Shown here in pieces: positions 7,136 to 15,059 of a DNA stretch of 16,108 nucleotides. Each line of letters starts with the position of its first letter. The stretch's first letter is position 1. The notes beneath the pieces are model-generated. The model ran no database searches. It was given only the letters and a program-made list of their open reading frames with translations, and was not told the origin of the DNA. Source of the stretch: Aureococcus anophagefferens (lineage: Eukaryota; Sar; Pelagophyceae; Pelagomonadales; Pelagomonadaceae); assembly GCF_000186865.1 (NCBI RefSeq), contig NW_008705582.1, positions 102,214 to 118,321 on the forward strand. The letters are read 5' to 3'. The position numbers were made by a program, and so were the translations under genes.

Positions 7136-8949
7136 CTACATGAAGTCGAACCACTGGGTGACCATGTGGCGCGACGGCGGGTGGCGGAGGACGACGGGCG
7201 ACGCGGCGGCGGCGGCGTCGGGCCGCGGCGGCGCGCGGTCGCCCGGCGGCGCGCGGCGGCGCGGCGCGTCCGACGCGGCGCCGGGCCGCGGCTCGCGGTG
7301 GCCGCTGAGGGAGAAGTCGAGCGTGAGGCCGTTGGGCTGGAGGGGCTGGCGGCCGACGCGGAGGTCGCCCTCGGCGCCGAGCTCGAGCCGCTCGACGAGG
7401 CCGCGGCTCCAGGCGGGGTAGTCGGCGTCGCGGGCCGGCGCGGGCCCGACGTGGAGCTCCTCGAGGCGCTCCTCGAGCAGGAGGAGCCGGCCGTAGGCGC
7501 AGGTCCGCGGGTCGTAGCAGACGACGCGCGCGCCGCCGTTGTCCGCGCGGTAGACGGAGACGACGCGGTAGAGCGCGCCGTCGTCGCCGCCGCGCTCCCC
7601 CGGGAGCTCCGCGGACGCGTCGAGCACCGCGAGGCCGCCGCCGGGCGCCGCGCGGAGCCGGCGGCCGACGCGGACGAGGGGCTGCGGGTCGCGCTCGTAG
7701 AACTTCTGGCGGCAGAAGTCGACGTAGGTCTCCTTGGGCAGGCTCTCGCGGACCATGGTCGCGGAGGCGGGGTCCCAGACGAGGCGGCCCGGCGGGTCGA
7801 GGCCCTGCGCGGCGATGAGCGCGACGAGCTCGCGCTTGCTGTAGTCGCCGAGCTCGAGCGCGGCGTGGTTCCGCCGCTCGAAGGCGGCGACGTCGTCGGC
7901 GGCCGTCGACGCCTCGGGCGCGACGAGGGGCGCGCGCGGGCTGCTGACCCAGGTGCGGTGGAACGGCGGCGTGCCCGGCCGCCAGAGCTGGCGCGGGCCG
8001 TCGACGCCGTCGCGGTGGCGGCTCTCGCTCGTCTTCGGCCGCTCGCGCGCGTGGCGCACCTGGCTCGCGGCCGCGCCCGCGGCGTAGGCCGCCGCGCGCG
8101 CGCGGAGGCCCGCCGGCGCGCCCGCGGGCGCGAGCGCCGCGAGCCGCGGCGCGGCCGCGGCGCCGTCGCCGCGGCCGCGGCGGCCGCGGCCCATGGCGGA
8201 CCGCGCGCGCGCGCCGCCGCGGTGCCGGCGGCCGAGCGCCGGCGCCGTCGCGAGGCGCGCCGTGCGGCCGAGCTCGCCGACGTAGTTGCTGAACGGCGGC
8301 CGCGCGTCGTAGTAGTCGACGCGGCTCACGGGCCGGAGCGTCTGCAGGGGGCTCGAGAAGTCCTCGTCGCGGTCCTGCGTCCGCTGCCAGACCAGCAGGT
8401 CCGACGACTCCGCGGCCTGCTCGACGTACGACTCGGCCGCGCCGACGCGGCGCCGGAAGGCGGAGCCGTCGCCGCGGAGCGCGACGCCGTGCGCGTGCCT
8501 GGGCAGCACAAGAGTGATTCAACGTCGCTTCAACGTGAGTGTTCTGCGCGCGCGCGTTACGAGAAAAACCTCCACGCTTCGAGACCGTTCCGAGAGATGA
8601 TCGCTCGTCCAAAAATCAGCCGAAACGAGTGGAAAACGGCCGAGATATGAGCCTTTGAAGTTGGGAATTTCGCTCTCTTGTGCTGCCCTGGCGCGTGCTC
8701 GAAGCTCGTCGGGTCCCGCGACCGCGACGCGACGCCGCTCGGCGGGTCCCGGAGCGACGCGTGCGTGCTCACCGCCGCGCGCCGCGCGGCCTCGATGCGG
8801 TCCTTGCCCGGAACGAAGGGCGGGCCCTTGGACCGCTTGAGGCGCCGCCCGAGCTCCGGGTTCACCTCGGCGTGGGCGACGTGGAAGAACGCCGGGCTGT
8901 CCGCGGAGATGGCCTTCCCGACGATGCGCTCGCCCGACGCCGTCACCAT
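7136..8949 (-). CDS. Hypothetical 537-aa protein, one introner intron
   Basis: No family recognised. The ATG at 8949 starts exon 1 (8949-8699, 83 codons plus two bases). A GC-AG introner intron occupies 8698-8499, and exon 2 runs 8498-7136 (TAG). The junction, phase 2, reads Thr-Ser-Phe-Glu|His-Ala-His-Gly and is in frame after exact removal of element plus one target copy. The protein has no signal peptide or membrane segment. The N-terminal third is mixed charged (FHVAHAEVNPELGRRLKRSK); the middle is an Ala/Arg/Gly-rich linker; the C-terminal half looks folded, with DYSKRELVALIAAQG, KETYVDFCRQKFYERDPQPL and ALYRVVSVYRADN. A Pro/Arg tail ends HMVTQWFDFM. It shares a 120-bp divergent promoter with the Myb/SANT gene. 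Confidence 0.7.
8499..8690 (-). mobile_element. Introner element, family B (copy B3), best-preserved
   Basis: A 192-bp element with near-perfect terminal inverted repeats (plus strand CTGGGCAGCACAAGAG on the left, CTCTTGTGCTGCCCTG on the right) and a perfect 8-bp duplication GCGCGTGC at 8491-8498 and 8691-8698. In gene sense the duplication begins GC and the element ends CTGCCCAG, giving intron 8698-8499 (200 nt, GC-AG, phase 2). It carries the shared 20-bp core TTCGGCTGATTTTTGGACGA on the minus strand. Confidence 0.94.
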
Positions 8950-9069
8950 GGCGGCGGAGCGCGGCGCCGAGCAAGCACCAACGCCGCGAGGGTGGCGTTT
9001 CGGATACGACGCCCGTGCGTGAAGAGATCGTGAAGGTAACCTTCCCCCTCTGGAAGACGACGTTGCGAA
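8950..9069. promoter_or_regulatory. Shared divergent promoter region
   Basis: These 120 bp separate the start codons of the minus gene (8949) and the plus gene (9070). It contains an AT-richer stretch with GGTAACC near 9037. No recognised core-promoter motif. Confidence 0.4.
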
Positions 9070-9877
9070 ATGGTCACGCCGTCGCCGTCCTGCCGCGCCT
9101 GCTCCCGGGAGTTCGCGACGGCGGCCCTGCGGGACGCGCACGTGGCGGCGTCCGCGGCCTGCGCCGCGAAGCTCGGCGTCGCGCCGCCGGCGCCGCGCGC
9201 CGCGCCGGCGCCGGCGGCGGCCTGGACGGCGGCCCAGGTCGGCGCGCTCCAGGAGGCCCACGCGTCGACGGACTGCGGCGCGCCGCGCTTCTGGGAGGCC
9301 GTCGCGCGGCGCGTCGACGGCCGGACGCCCGCCGAGTGCCACGCGCGCTGGTTCGGGCAACCGGCGGAGACGTCGAAGCGGCAGAATCGCGACGGCGCGG
9401 CGCTCGCGGCGAAGCGCGTGCGGCGCGGCCGCGACGCCGCCGCCGCCGTCGAGGCCGCGGCGCGCGGCTGCGGCGCGGCGCCGCCGGAGCGGCGCGGCGC
9501 CGCGCGCGCGGCGCTCCGCGCGGCCGTCCGGGGCATGCGCGCGGCCGCGGGCGACGCGCGCACGGCGTCCGAGGTCGCCGCGAGCGGCGTCGGCTTCTCC
9601 CGCGGGCCGCCGCCGGCGCCGGCGTCGCCGCCGGGCCGCGCGCTCGCCGCCGCCGCCGCGCGCGCCGCCGCCGCTGTCGCGTCGCCGGCCGCGCCGCCGC
9701 CGGGGCCCGCGCGCGGCGCCGCGGCCGTCGCGAGCCTCAGCGCGGGGGCGCGGCGCCCCTCGCGGACCTGCCCCTCGACGCGCGCGCGTCCGCGCGCAAC
9801 GTCGTCGTCCGCGGCGCGGGCCTCGTCGCGGCGCTCGGCGCCGACGGCGCCGTCGCCGTCCGCAAGCGCGCCGGCGC

Positions 9878-9909
<32 letters not shown>

Positions 9910-9947
9910 GCGACCTCCTCGCGCCGCGCGCGAGCGCCGACGCGTAA
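9070..9947 (+). CDS. Zinc-knuckle plus Myb/SANT-like protein, probably two exons
   Basis: ATG 9070. The N-terminus has a CxxC...H...C arrangement (C8, C11, H24, C31) typical of a small zinc finger. It is followed by a Myb/SANT repeat at about 50-97 with the spaced tryptophans W52, W75 and W94 and the text WEAVARRVDGRTPAECHARW. Such domains bind DNA or histones, so a nuclear chromatin or transcription role is likely. A basic Ala/Arg-rich region follows. Coding quality then moves to another frame at 9741, after a CCTCAG acceptor: LADLPLDARASARNVVVRGA, a nine-Asp run, and TAA at 9945-9947. The donor is uncertain; GT at 9589 or 9676 both give phase 0. A frameshift instead of an intron is possible. 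Confidence 0.65.
9880..9911. repeat. GAC trinucleotide repeat (poly-Asp)
   Basis: About nine to ten GAC triplets encode an acidic run near the C-terminus of the Myb/SANT gene. Confidence 0.85.
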
Positions 9948-10233
9948 GATGTGTAAAGTGATGACTTACGTGATGGTTGAAAGGCCTGTTGAAGAGGCCT
10001 TTGAAGGCAACTTTGAAGGTGCCGCGGCTGTGCTGCAGGGGTTAATTAAGGAGCAACCTCGCGCCGCCTTGCCTGCCTGCGCCAAACGTCGCGCGTTGTT
10101 CGCGCGCTCGCGCGCCGCGCCGCTGTGTTCGCGCGCTCGCGCGCCGCCGCGCTCGCGCGCCGCCGCTCACGCGCGCCGCCGCTCGCGCGCGCCGCCGCGC
10201 GGCGATCGCTCGACGCCAGCACAAGCAAACCGG
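9948..10233. repeat. Intergenic spacer: AT-richer segment then GCGC-rich near-tandem repeats
   Basis: 9948-10060 is relatively AT-rich, with repeated GAAGGC/TTTGAAGG words. From about 10099 a unit TTCGCGCGCTCGCGCGCCG recurs at 10128, followed by further CTCGCGCGCCGCCG variants to about 10200. It lies immediately upstream of the CREST-like gene and may hold its promoter or 5' UTR. No gene visible. Confidence 0.6.
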
Positions 10234-11040
10234 ATGCGCCTGCTGCGCGGGCTCGTCGCGCTGCTCTGCGTCGCGCCGCTCGGCGGCGCGCGCGTGCGCT
10301 TCTGCTGCAAGACGGAGCTGGGCGCGACGGCCCTGGGCGACCCGGCCTGCGGGCGCCAGGACCTCGTCTTCGTCGGCCAGCGCTTCGGCCCGCGGCCCTG
10401 GTCGCCGGCGCAGGTCGCCGAGCTCGCGGTGTCGGCGGGCACGAACGTCCTCTTCCTCGTGCCGCTGCGGCTCCTCGCCGCGCGCGGCCGCGTCGCCGAC
10501 GCGTGCTCCTGCGCCGGCCTCGTCGTGGCGTCGACGGCCTACCACTGGTGCGACGTCCGCGGGACGACGCTCCTCGGCATGACGGGCGGCAACTGGCACC
10601 GGCTCGACAACATCTTCGCCTTCGTGAGCTTCGCGGCGCTCGTGCCGCTCCTCATGGGCGACGCCGGCGCGCCGGGCGGCCCGACGCGCGACGAGGTCGA
10701 CTTCGTGCGCTGGGCGACGCTCTTCGTCGGCCTCTTCTTCCAGGAGCTCAACCCCTGGAACGTGCTCTGCGCCGCCGCGCCCGTGGCCTTCGCCTTCGCG
10801 TGCTACGCGGCCTGGCGGCGGCGGCGGCCGCCGGCGCGCGACGGCCGCTTCGCGACGCGCGAGTACCGCGGCGCCGTGGCGCTCGCCGCCGCCGGGGGCG
10901 CGTGCTTCGCGCTGGGCCTCGACGACGCGCGCGAGTCCGCGGCGCTCTTCCACGGCGCGTGGCACGTGTGCAACGCCGGCGCCGCGTCCCTCTTCGTCGT
11001 CGCGCTCGCGCCCCGGGGCAAGCCGGGCGGGGGCGCCTAG
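10234..11040 (+). CDS. CREST-superfamily (TMEM8/DUF3522, ceramidase-like) multi-pass membrane protein
   Basis: Single exon, 268 aa, ATG 10234 to TAG 11040. A signal peptide (about 1-19) is followed by a short Cys-containing lumenal region, then about six to seven hydrophobic segments. CREST-type residues are visible: S100 and H104 in STAYHWCD, D107, D125 in WHRLDNIFAF, and the paired histidines H240/H244 in LFHGAWHVCN near the last membrane segment. In the superfamily (alkaline ceramidase, PAQR receptors, Per1, SID-1, TMEM8) these Ser, Asp and His residues form a metal-dependent hydrolase-like site within the membrane. A lipid amide or GPI-anchor lipid substrate is a reasonable guess only. 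The stop lies 14 bp from the stop of the convergent gene. Confidence 0.72.
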   Translation: MRLLRGLVALLCVAPLGGARVRFCCKTELGATALGDPACGRQDLVFVGQRFGPRPWSPAQVAELAVSAGTNVLFLVPLRLLAARGRVADACSCAGLVVASTAYHWCDVRGTTLLGMTGGNWHRLDNIFAFVSFAALVPLLMGDAGAPGGPTRDEVDFVRWATLFVGLFFQELNPWNVLCAAAPVAFAFACYAAWRRRRPPARDGRFATREYRGAVALAAAGGACFALGLDDARESAALFHGAWHVCNAGAASLFVVALAPRGKPGGGA

Positions 11041-11054
11041 GCCGCGGCGCGCGC

Positions 11055-12402
11055 CTAGGCGTCCTGGGGGAGCTGGAAGTAGTCGATGCCGTCGTGGTCG
11101 ACGTACATGGACCGGTAGACGTCGGAGATCGTCGGCTGGTACTTGTCCTGGAACGACTTGCGGTCCGGGCCGCCCGCGTCGGAGAAGCCGAGCTTCGAGC
11201 CGCCGGCGTCGGAGCCGCCGAGCTGCGCGTCGTACTTGGCCTTGATGGAGTCGAAGATGATCGCGAGGTACTGCTGGGGCCGGTCGTAGAGGTAGCGGAT
11301 GAGGTGGAAGACCGTGTCGTGGGCGCTCTGGCGCATGGACGCCTTGAAGCTGTTCTTGTCGACCTTGCGGATGGCGAACATGATGTTCTTGCCCTTGGCC
11401 GACGCGACGGCGTGGTACTGGAGCGGCCCGAAGACGAGGAGGTCGTTGGGGCCGACGACGGCGCGCGTCGTCGGGATGCGGACGATGCCCTCGGGCGTGC
11501 CCGTGATGACGCCGCCCGCGGGGTGCGTCACCGTCCGGTGGCCGTGCGCGTTGAGCGTCTTGCTGCTCCAGAAGAGCCAGGCCTTGGTGCCGTAGCACTG
11601 GACGCTGAAGGTCTGCGCGATGGGCGCCGCGTGGATGGGCGAGGAGACGGCGTCGTAGGGGAAGTAGGACACGAAGCTCGAGTCGAACTTGAACTGGTCC
11701 GCGTCGTTCGTGCCCAACCTGTGTGGAAATCAACCAGTGAGCTGGGACGTCGGGGCCAAACTTCAGAATTCTCTAGCTCGGTCAAATCGAAGTCGATTCG
11801 GCTGATTTTTGGACGAATCGATTGCTCTAAGCGAGTTCTCGAAGCACGGCGGAAGTGCTCGTGTCAAAACATTCGAATACGCGCACATTGAAGTCGGGTT
11901 GAAGATTTGATTTGCACACAGTGCCCAGCAGCTCCGCGTAGTCGTGCTTGTCGAAGAGCCGGAGGAACGACGCGTAGTAGGTCGGCGACTCGTCGGCGAT
12001 GGTCTCGCCGAGGGTCTTCGAGATCGTGCCGCCCTTGGTGTAGCCCGTCACGTAGACGTTGCCCGTGTGGTTCGTCGGCGTGATGAGCCGGTACGTGTCG
12101 TACTGGTCCTTGCGCCGCGGCAGCAGCGAGGTCTCGAACTTGTGCCGGCAGTCGCTGAAGTTGCGGAAGATGATGACCTCGTCCATGCCGCTCGAGATGT
12201 TCACGACCTCGTCGTAGTCGTGGACGCCGAAGACCTCGCGCGCGTTCGTGATCTGCGGCGCCAGGCTCAGGTCCTCGGGGCCCTCCATGTTGCGGAACTG
12301 CTTCATGTACAGGTCGAAGGCCGCCGGCGACAGGCCCAGGATCCCGAAGTAGAGCACCACGTAGGCCGCGCCGAGCTGGCAGCCATGCTTCGCGAGGCCC
12401 AT
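11055..12402 (-). CDS. Membrane-anchored cupin/JmjC-like protein, one introner intron
   Basis: 378 aa after splicing. ATG 12402; exon 1 12402-11930; introner intron 11929-11719 (GC-AG, phase 2); exon 2 11718-11055 (TAG). The N-terminus has a signal-anchor helix (about 10-29), so the bulk probably faces the ER/Golgi lumen; NFS and NHT are possible glycosylation sites. The second half follows the cupin_8/JmjC pattern: FPYDAVSSPIHAAP (H187), then QCYGTKAWLFWS with the conserved Lys (K203), then PNDLLVFGPLQYHAVAS (H260). These families are 2-oxoglutarate/Fe(II) oxygenases acting on proteins or sugars. The usual HxD/E metal motif reads His-Ala-Ala here, so activity is doubtful or the ligand lies elsewhere. 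A repeated SDAGG motif follows near 327-341. Confidence 0.68.
11719..11921 (+). mobile_element. Introner element, family A (copy A2), opposite orientation to A1
   Basis: A 203-bp element with plus-strand ends CTGTGTGGAAATCAACC and GATTTGATTTGCACACAG (inverted repeats). The duplication is TGCCCAAC (11711-11718) and TGCCCAGC (11922-11929), 7/8 identical. In gene sense the upstream copy reads GCTGGGCA (a GC donor) and the retained exon copy GTTGGGCA. Excising 11929-11719 joins Glu-CT|G-TTG-Gly and keeps frame. Relative to transcription it is inverted compared with A1 and A4, showing that either terminal repeat can supply the AG. Confidence 0.92.
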
Positions 12403-12773
12403 GCGCGCGTCGCCCGGGCTGCCCCGCCCCCGGTGGAACGCGCGCGACGGCGGGACGGACCGCGGGCGCGCGCGGCGTCGACGGCGGCGGCCGGCGAGGC
12501 GCGACGAGGCGGCGGACGGACCGCGGGCGCGCGGCGTCGACGCCGGCGGCCGACGAGTCGCGACGAGGCGTCCTGTGCGTCACGGCCCTCGTCACGGTGT
12601 ATTATCGTGATTTTCGAAGGGCATTGAAGCCAAAATGCCGGTAAGGTGACGTTGACAGCTCTCGTCGCAGGGCTCGGCGCGTCGGCCGGCGTCGGCTCCG
12701 GCGGCGCGTTGGCGAGGTCGCGCGTCTGGCGCTTGAAGGGCTTCTTGTAGAGGAAGCCGTAGGCGTGAGCGTG
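12403..12773. promoter_or_regulatory. Divergent intergenic region with a GC-rich tandem repeat
   Basis: 371 bp between the start codons of the cupin-like gene (minus) and Tim22 (plus). It contains the 61-bp-period tandem duplication annotated separately, an AT-richer patch around 12597-12660 that is the best candidate for promoter sequence, and, nearest Tim22, a stretch open in both orientations. No TATA box is evident. Confidence 0.4.
12453..12570. repeat. Two-copy tandem repeat, period about 61 bp
   Basis: GGACGGACCGCGGGCGCGC starts at 12453 and again at 12514. Each copy continues with GGCGTCGACG and ends GCGACGAGGCG (to about 12511 and 12570), with a few substitutions and a 2-bp indel. 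It lies upstream of the cupin-like gene. Confidence 0.8.
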
Positions 12774-13352
12774 ATGGCCGCCGCCGGCGGCGGTCCGCCC
12801 GGCGACTTCTACCGGACGAAGCGCCTGGAGGACGCGGCCGGCTCGCGGCCGGCGCCGCGGCTGCCGGCCTTCCTCTACTTCGCCGTCCCCCCGTCGCCCA
12901 GCGCCCCGCCGCCGAACCCGCTCTGGCTCTTCCAGGAGAGCTGCGCCTTCAAGGCGGCGACGGGCGTCGTGCTCGGCGCGGGCGTCGGCGGCATGATGGG
13001 CCTCTTCTTCGGCATCCTCGGCGCGGACCCGGCCGTGCCCGTCGGGCCCGGCGGGCGGCCGATCCCCGCGGCGCCGCTCCAGGCGCAGGTGCGGATCGCG
13101 TGGCGCGCGCTCGGCGACAAGGCGCTCTGGTACTGCAAGTCCTTCGCCGTCATCACGGCGCTGTTCAGCGGCTGCGACTGCCTCTTCGAGAAGTTCCGGG
13201 GCAAGCACGACGTCGTCAACGGCGGGCTCAGCGGCTGCGCGACGGGCGCCGTCCTCGCGGCCAAGCAGGGGCCTCAGGCCGCGGGCATCGGCTGCGCGGG
13301 CTTCGCCGCCTTCTCCGTCGCCATCGACGCGGTCATGCACGCGTCGGAGTAA
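12774..13352 (+). CDS. TIM22: Mitochondrial inner-membrane translocase subunit Tim22
   Basis: Single exon, 192 aa, ATG 12774 to TAA 13352. Tim22 is the channel of the carrier translocase that inserts multi-spanning proteins, such as metabolite carriers, into the mitochondrial inner membrane. Tim17/22/23-family marks: FQESCAFKAATGVVLGAGVG (about 53-72) leading into a Gly-rich first membrane segment; KSFAVITALFSGCDCLFEKF followed by RGKHDVVNG (122-150); and the closing GCATGAVLAAKQGPQAAG...GCAGFAAFS. The ESCAFKA motif and the final GFAAFS-x-x-ID are typical of Tim22 rather than Tim17 or Tim23. Cys57, Cys134 and Cys136 could make the structural disulfide known in the family. The N-terminal 45 residues are Pro/Ala-rich and variable. 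The stop is 30 bp from the convergent acyltransferase stop. Confidence 0.9.
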   Translation: MAAAGGGPPGDFYRTKRLEDAAGSRPAPRLPAFLYFAVPPSPSAPPPNPLWLFQESCAFKAATGVVLGAGVGGMMGLFFGILGADPAVPVGPGGRPIPAAPLQAQVRIAWRALGDKALWYCKSFAVITALFSGCDCLFEKFRGKHDVVNGGLSGCATGAVLAAKQGPQAAGIGCAGFAAFSVAIDAVMHASE

Positions 13353-13382
13353 GGCGCGCTGATTTCCCGCCGGGGCGCGGGC

Positions 13383-15059
13383 TCACGCGTCGACGGGGAG
13401 GAGCGCGCGGAGGCCGTGGCCCGCGGCGGCGACCGCGGCGGCGGCGGCGCCGAGCGCGAGGAGCGCCTTGGGGAGGTCGTCGCCGTCGTCGGGGATGAGC
13501 GCGTCCCGGAGCGCGACCGTGAGCCTGAAGACGCGCACGGAGACGAAGAAGTAGACCGCGGAGACGACGGCGAAGTTGAGCCAGAAGTGGCCCTCGACGA
13601 CGACGAGGAGGAACTTGGGGCTCCCGTTGAGCCCCGTCGTCTTCATCCAGATGTGGAACTGGAGGATGTAGGTCTCGAGCGTGACCTTGCCGAGGAACGT
13701 GAAGAGGTGGAGGTACTTGGACCGGAGGCCCGGCGTCAAATTCCGCAGGACGATGTAGCACGCGACGGGGACCCAGGACGTGTAGGGGTGGAGCGCGTTG
13801 TAGGCGTACTTGTCCTTGAGGAAGACGAGCGCGACCCAGGCGACGGCCGGCGCGAGCGCGACGCACGCGGCGGCGCCGTGCGCCGCGACGCGCCGCGCGC
13901 CGTCGTCGAGCGCCGCGAGCGCGCCGAGGCGCCGCTCGAGGTAGGGCAGGCCCAGCGCGCAGGCCATGCCGAAGATCCAGATGTAGCGGTCGAGGCCGCT
14001 GCGGAAGTGCCACTCGTGGAGCTCGTCGCTGAACTCCGGGTGGAGCGGGTCGTGGAAGGCGACGAGGTCGCGGAGCGGCCGCCAGCCGAAGGCGGCCTTG
14101 AAGACGGGCTCGACGTCGTAGAGGAGCGCCGTGGCCGCGAGCGTCGCGACGATCTTGCCGGCGGCGACCGCGTCGTCGCCGTTGCGGTCCTTGGCGACGC
14201 GGAGCGCGAGCCAGACGAAGAGCGTGAAGAGCGTGTGCATCGGCGCGATGTAGTAGAGCATGTACTCGTTGCGGAGCGCGACGCAGACGACGACGACGAA
14301 GAAGTTGAGGCGGAAGAGCGTCTGGCACATGCGCACGGCGCTGAAGTCGCCGCTCTTGCGGTAGTAGAGGAAGTTGCCGTAGCCCGTCATCCAGACGTAG
14401 CCCGCGATGTAGATGCGGATCGCGTTGTAGAGCTGGCCCTGCGCGAAGTAGTGGTAGAGGAGGAACATGAGCTGCATCCAGCCCTTCCACTCCTCGGTCT
14501 GCTCGCGCGCGAGCACCTTGGGCGACCGGCAGCTCCGGAGCGAGCACGCGGCGGCGACGCAGATGGCGAGCCAGAGGAGCCAGAAGCTCCGCGGGTCCGT
14601 GTGCTTCGCGCCGCGCGGCACGAGGTCCGTGCGGTCGCAGAGGTACATGAACGCGATCCACAGCGCGAACTCGGAGCCGTGGCGCAGCGACGTCGCGACG
14701 TCGCGGTCGAGCCAGCGCGCCACGCCCGCCCGCGGCGGCGGCGAGAGCCCCCGCGTCGGCGAGCCCGGCGGCGCCGCGGCGGCGGCGCGCTCGACGTCGT
14801 CGGGGCCCTTGGCGACGAGCTCGTACGCGGCGCCGGCGGCGGGCGCGCCGCCGGCGCCCGCGAGGAGGCCCCACTCCGCGCCGATCCAGGCGCCCACGGT
14901 GACGACGCCGAGGATCGCGACGGCGAACTGGCCCGCCGTGTGGACGTCGGTCCCGTGCGCGCCGAGCGCGTGCACGAGCGCCGACGCGGCGCCGACGCCG
15001 ACGGCGAAGCCGCACCCGACGGACGCCTGCGGGCCCAGCCGCGCCAACACGCTCGCCAT
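13383..15059 (-). CDS. Cas1p/RWA-type multi-pass O-acetyltransferase
   Basis: Single exon, 558 aa, ATG 15059 to stop 13383. The Cas1p 10-TM acyltransferase family includes animal CASD1 (sialate O-acetyltransferase), fungal Cas1 and plant RWA proteins, which supply or transfer acetyl groups onto Golgi polysaccharides. Visible marks: EEWKGWMQLMFLLYHYF (about 189-205), then YNAIRIYIAGYVWMTGYGNF (211-230), RLNFFVVVVCV (250-260), YMLYYIAPMHTLFTLFVW (266-283), FHDPLHPEFSDELHEWHFRS, and GKVTLETYILQFHIWM near the C-terminus. Around ten to thirteen hydrophobic segments are evident. The lumenal SGNH esterase-like domain of CASD1 is absent, as in RWA proteins, so acetyl transfer may need a partner. Function: acetylation of cell-surface glycans, by family. 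Confidence 0.87.
   Translation of the reverse strand: MASVLARLGPQASVGCGFAVGVGAASALVHALGAHGTDVHTAGQFAVAILGVVTVGAWIGAEWGLLAGAGGAPAAGAAYELVAKGPDDVERAAAAAPPGSPTRGLSPPPRAGVARWLDRDVATSLRHGSEFALWIAFMYLCDRTDLVPRGAKHTDPRSFWLLWLAICVAAACSLRSCRSPKVLAREQTEEWKGWMQLMFLLYHYFAQGQLYNAIRIYIAGYVWMTGYGNFLYYRKSGDFSAVRMCQTLFRLNFFVVVVCVALRNEYMLYYIAPMHTLFTLFVWLALRVAKDRNGDDAVAAGKIVATLAATALLYDVEPVFKAAFGWRPLRDLVAFHDPLHPEFSDELHEWHFRSGLDRYIWIFGMACALGLPYLERRLGALAALDDGARRVAAHGAAACVALAPAVAWVALVFLKDKYAYNALHPYTSWVPVACYIVLRNLTPGLRSKYLHLFTFLGKVTLETYILQFHIWMKTTGLNGSPKFLLVVVEGHFWLNFAVVSAVYFFVSVRVFRLTVALRDALIPDDGDDLPKALLALGAAAAAVAAAGHGLRALLPVDA

Noticed and set aside
6920..8650. 576-aa plus-strand open frame
   Set aside because: Antisense to the codon-biased 7136-8949 gene and running through introner B3. 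Val/Ala/Arg-rich shadow frame.
10099..10200. GCGC-rich repeats considered as a structured RNA or terminator
   Set aside because: Low-complexity near-tandem words pair with themselves in many ways. No specific conserved fold can be supported.
10042..11733. 563-aa minus-strand open frame crossing two genes
   Set aside because: It spans the CREST-like gene antisense and the cupin-like gene out of frame. No domain is visible and codon positions are wrong.
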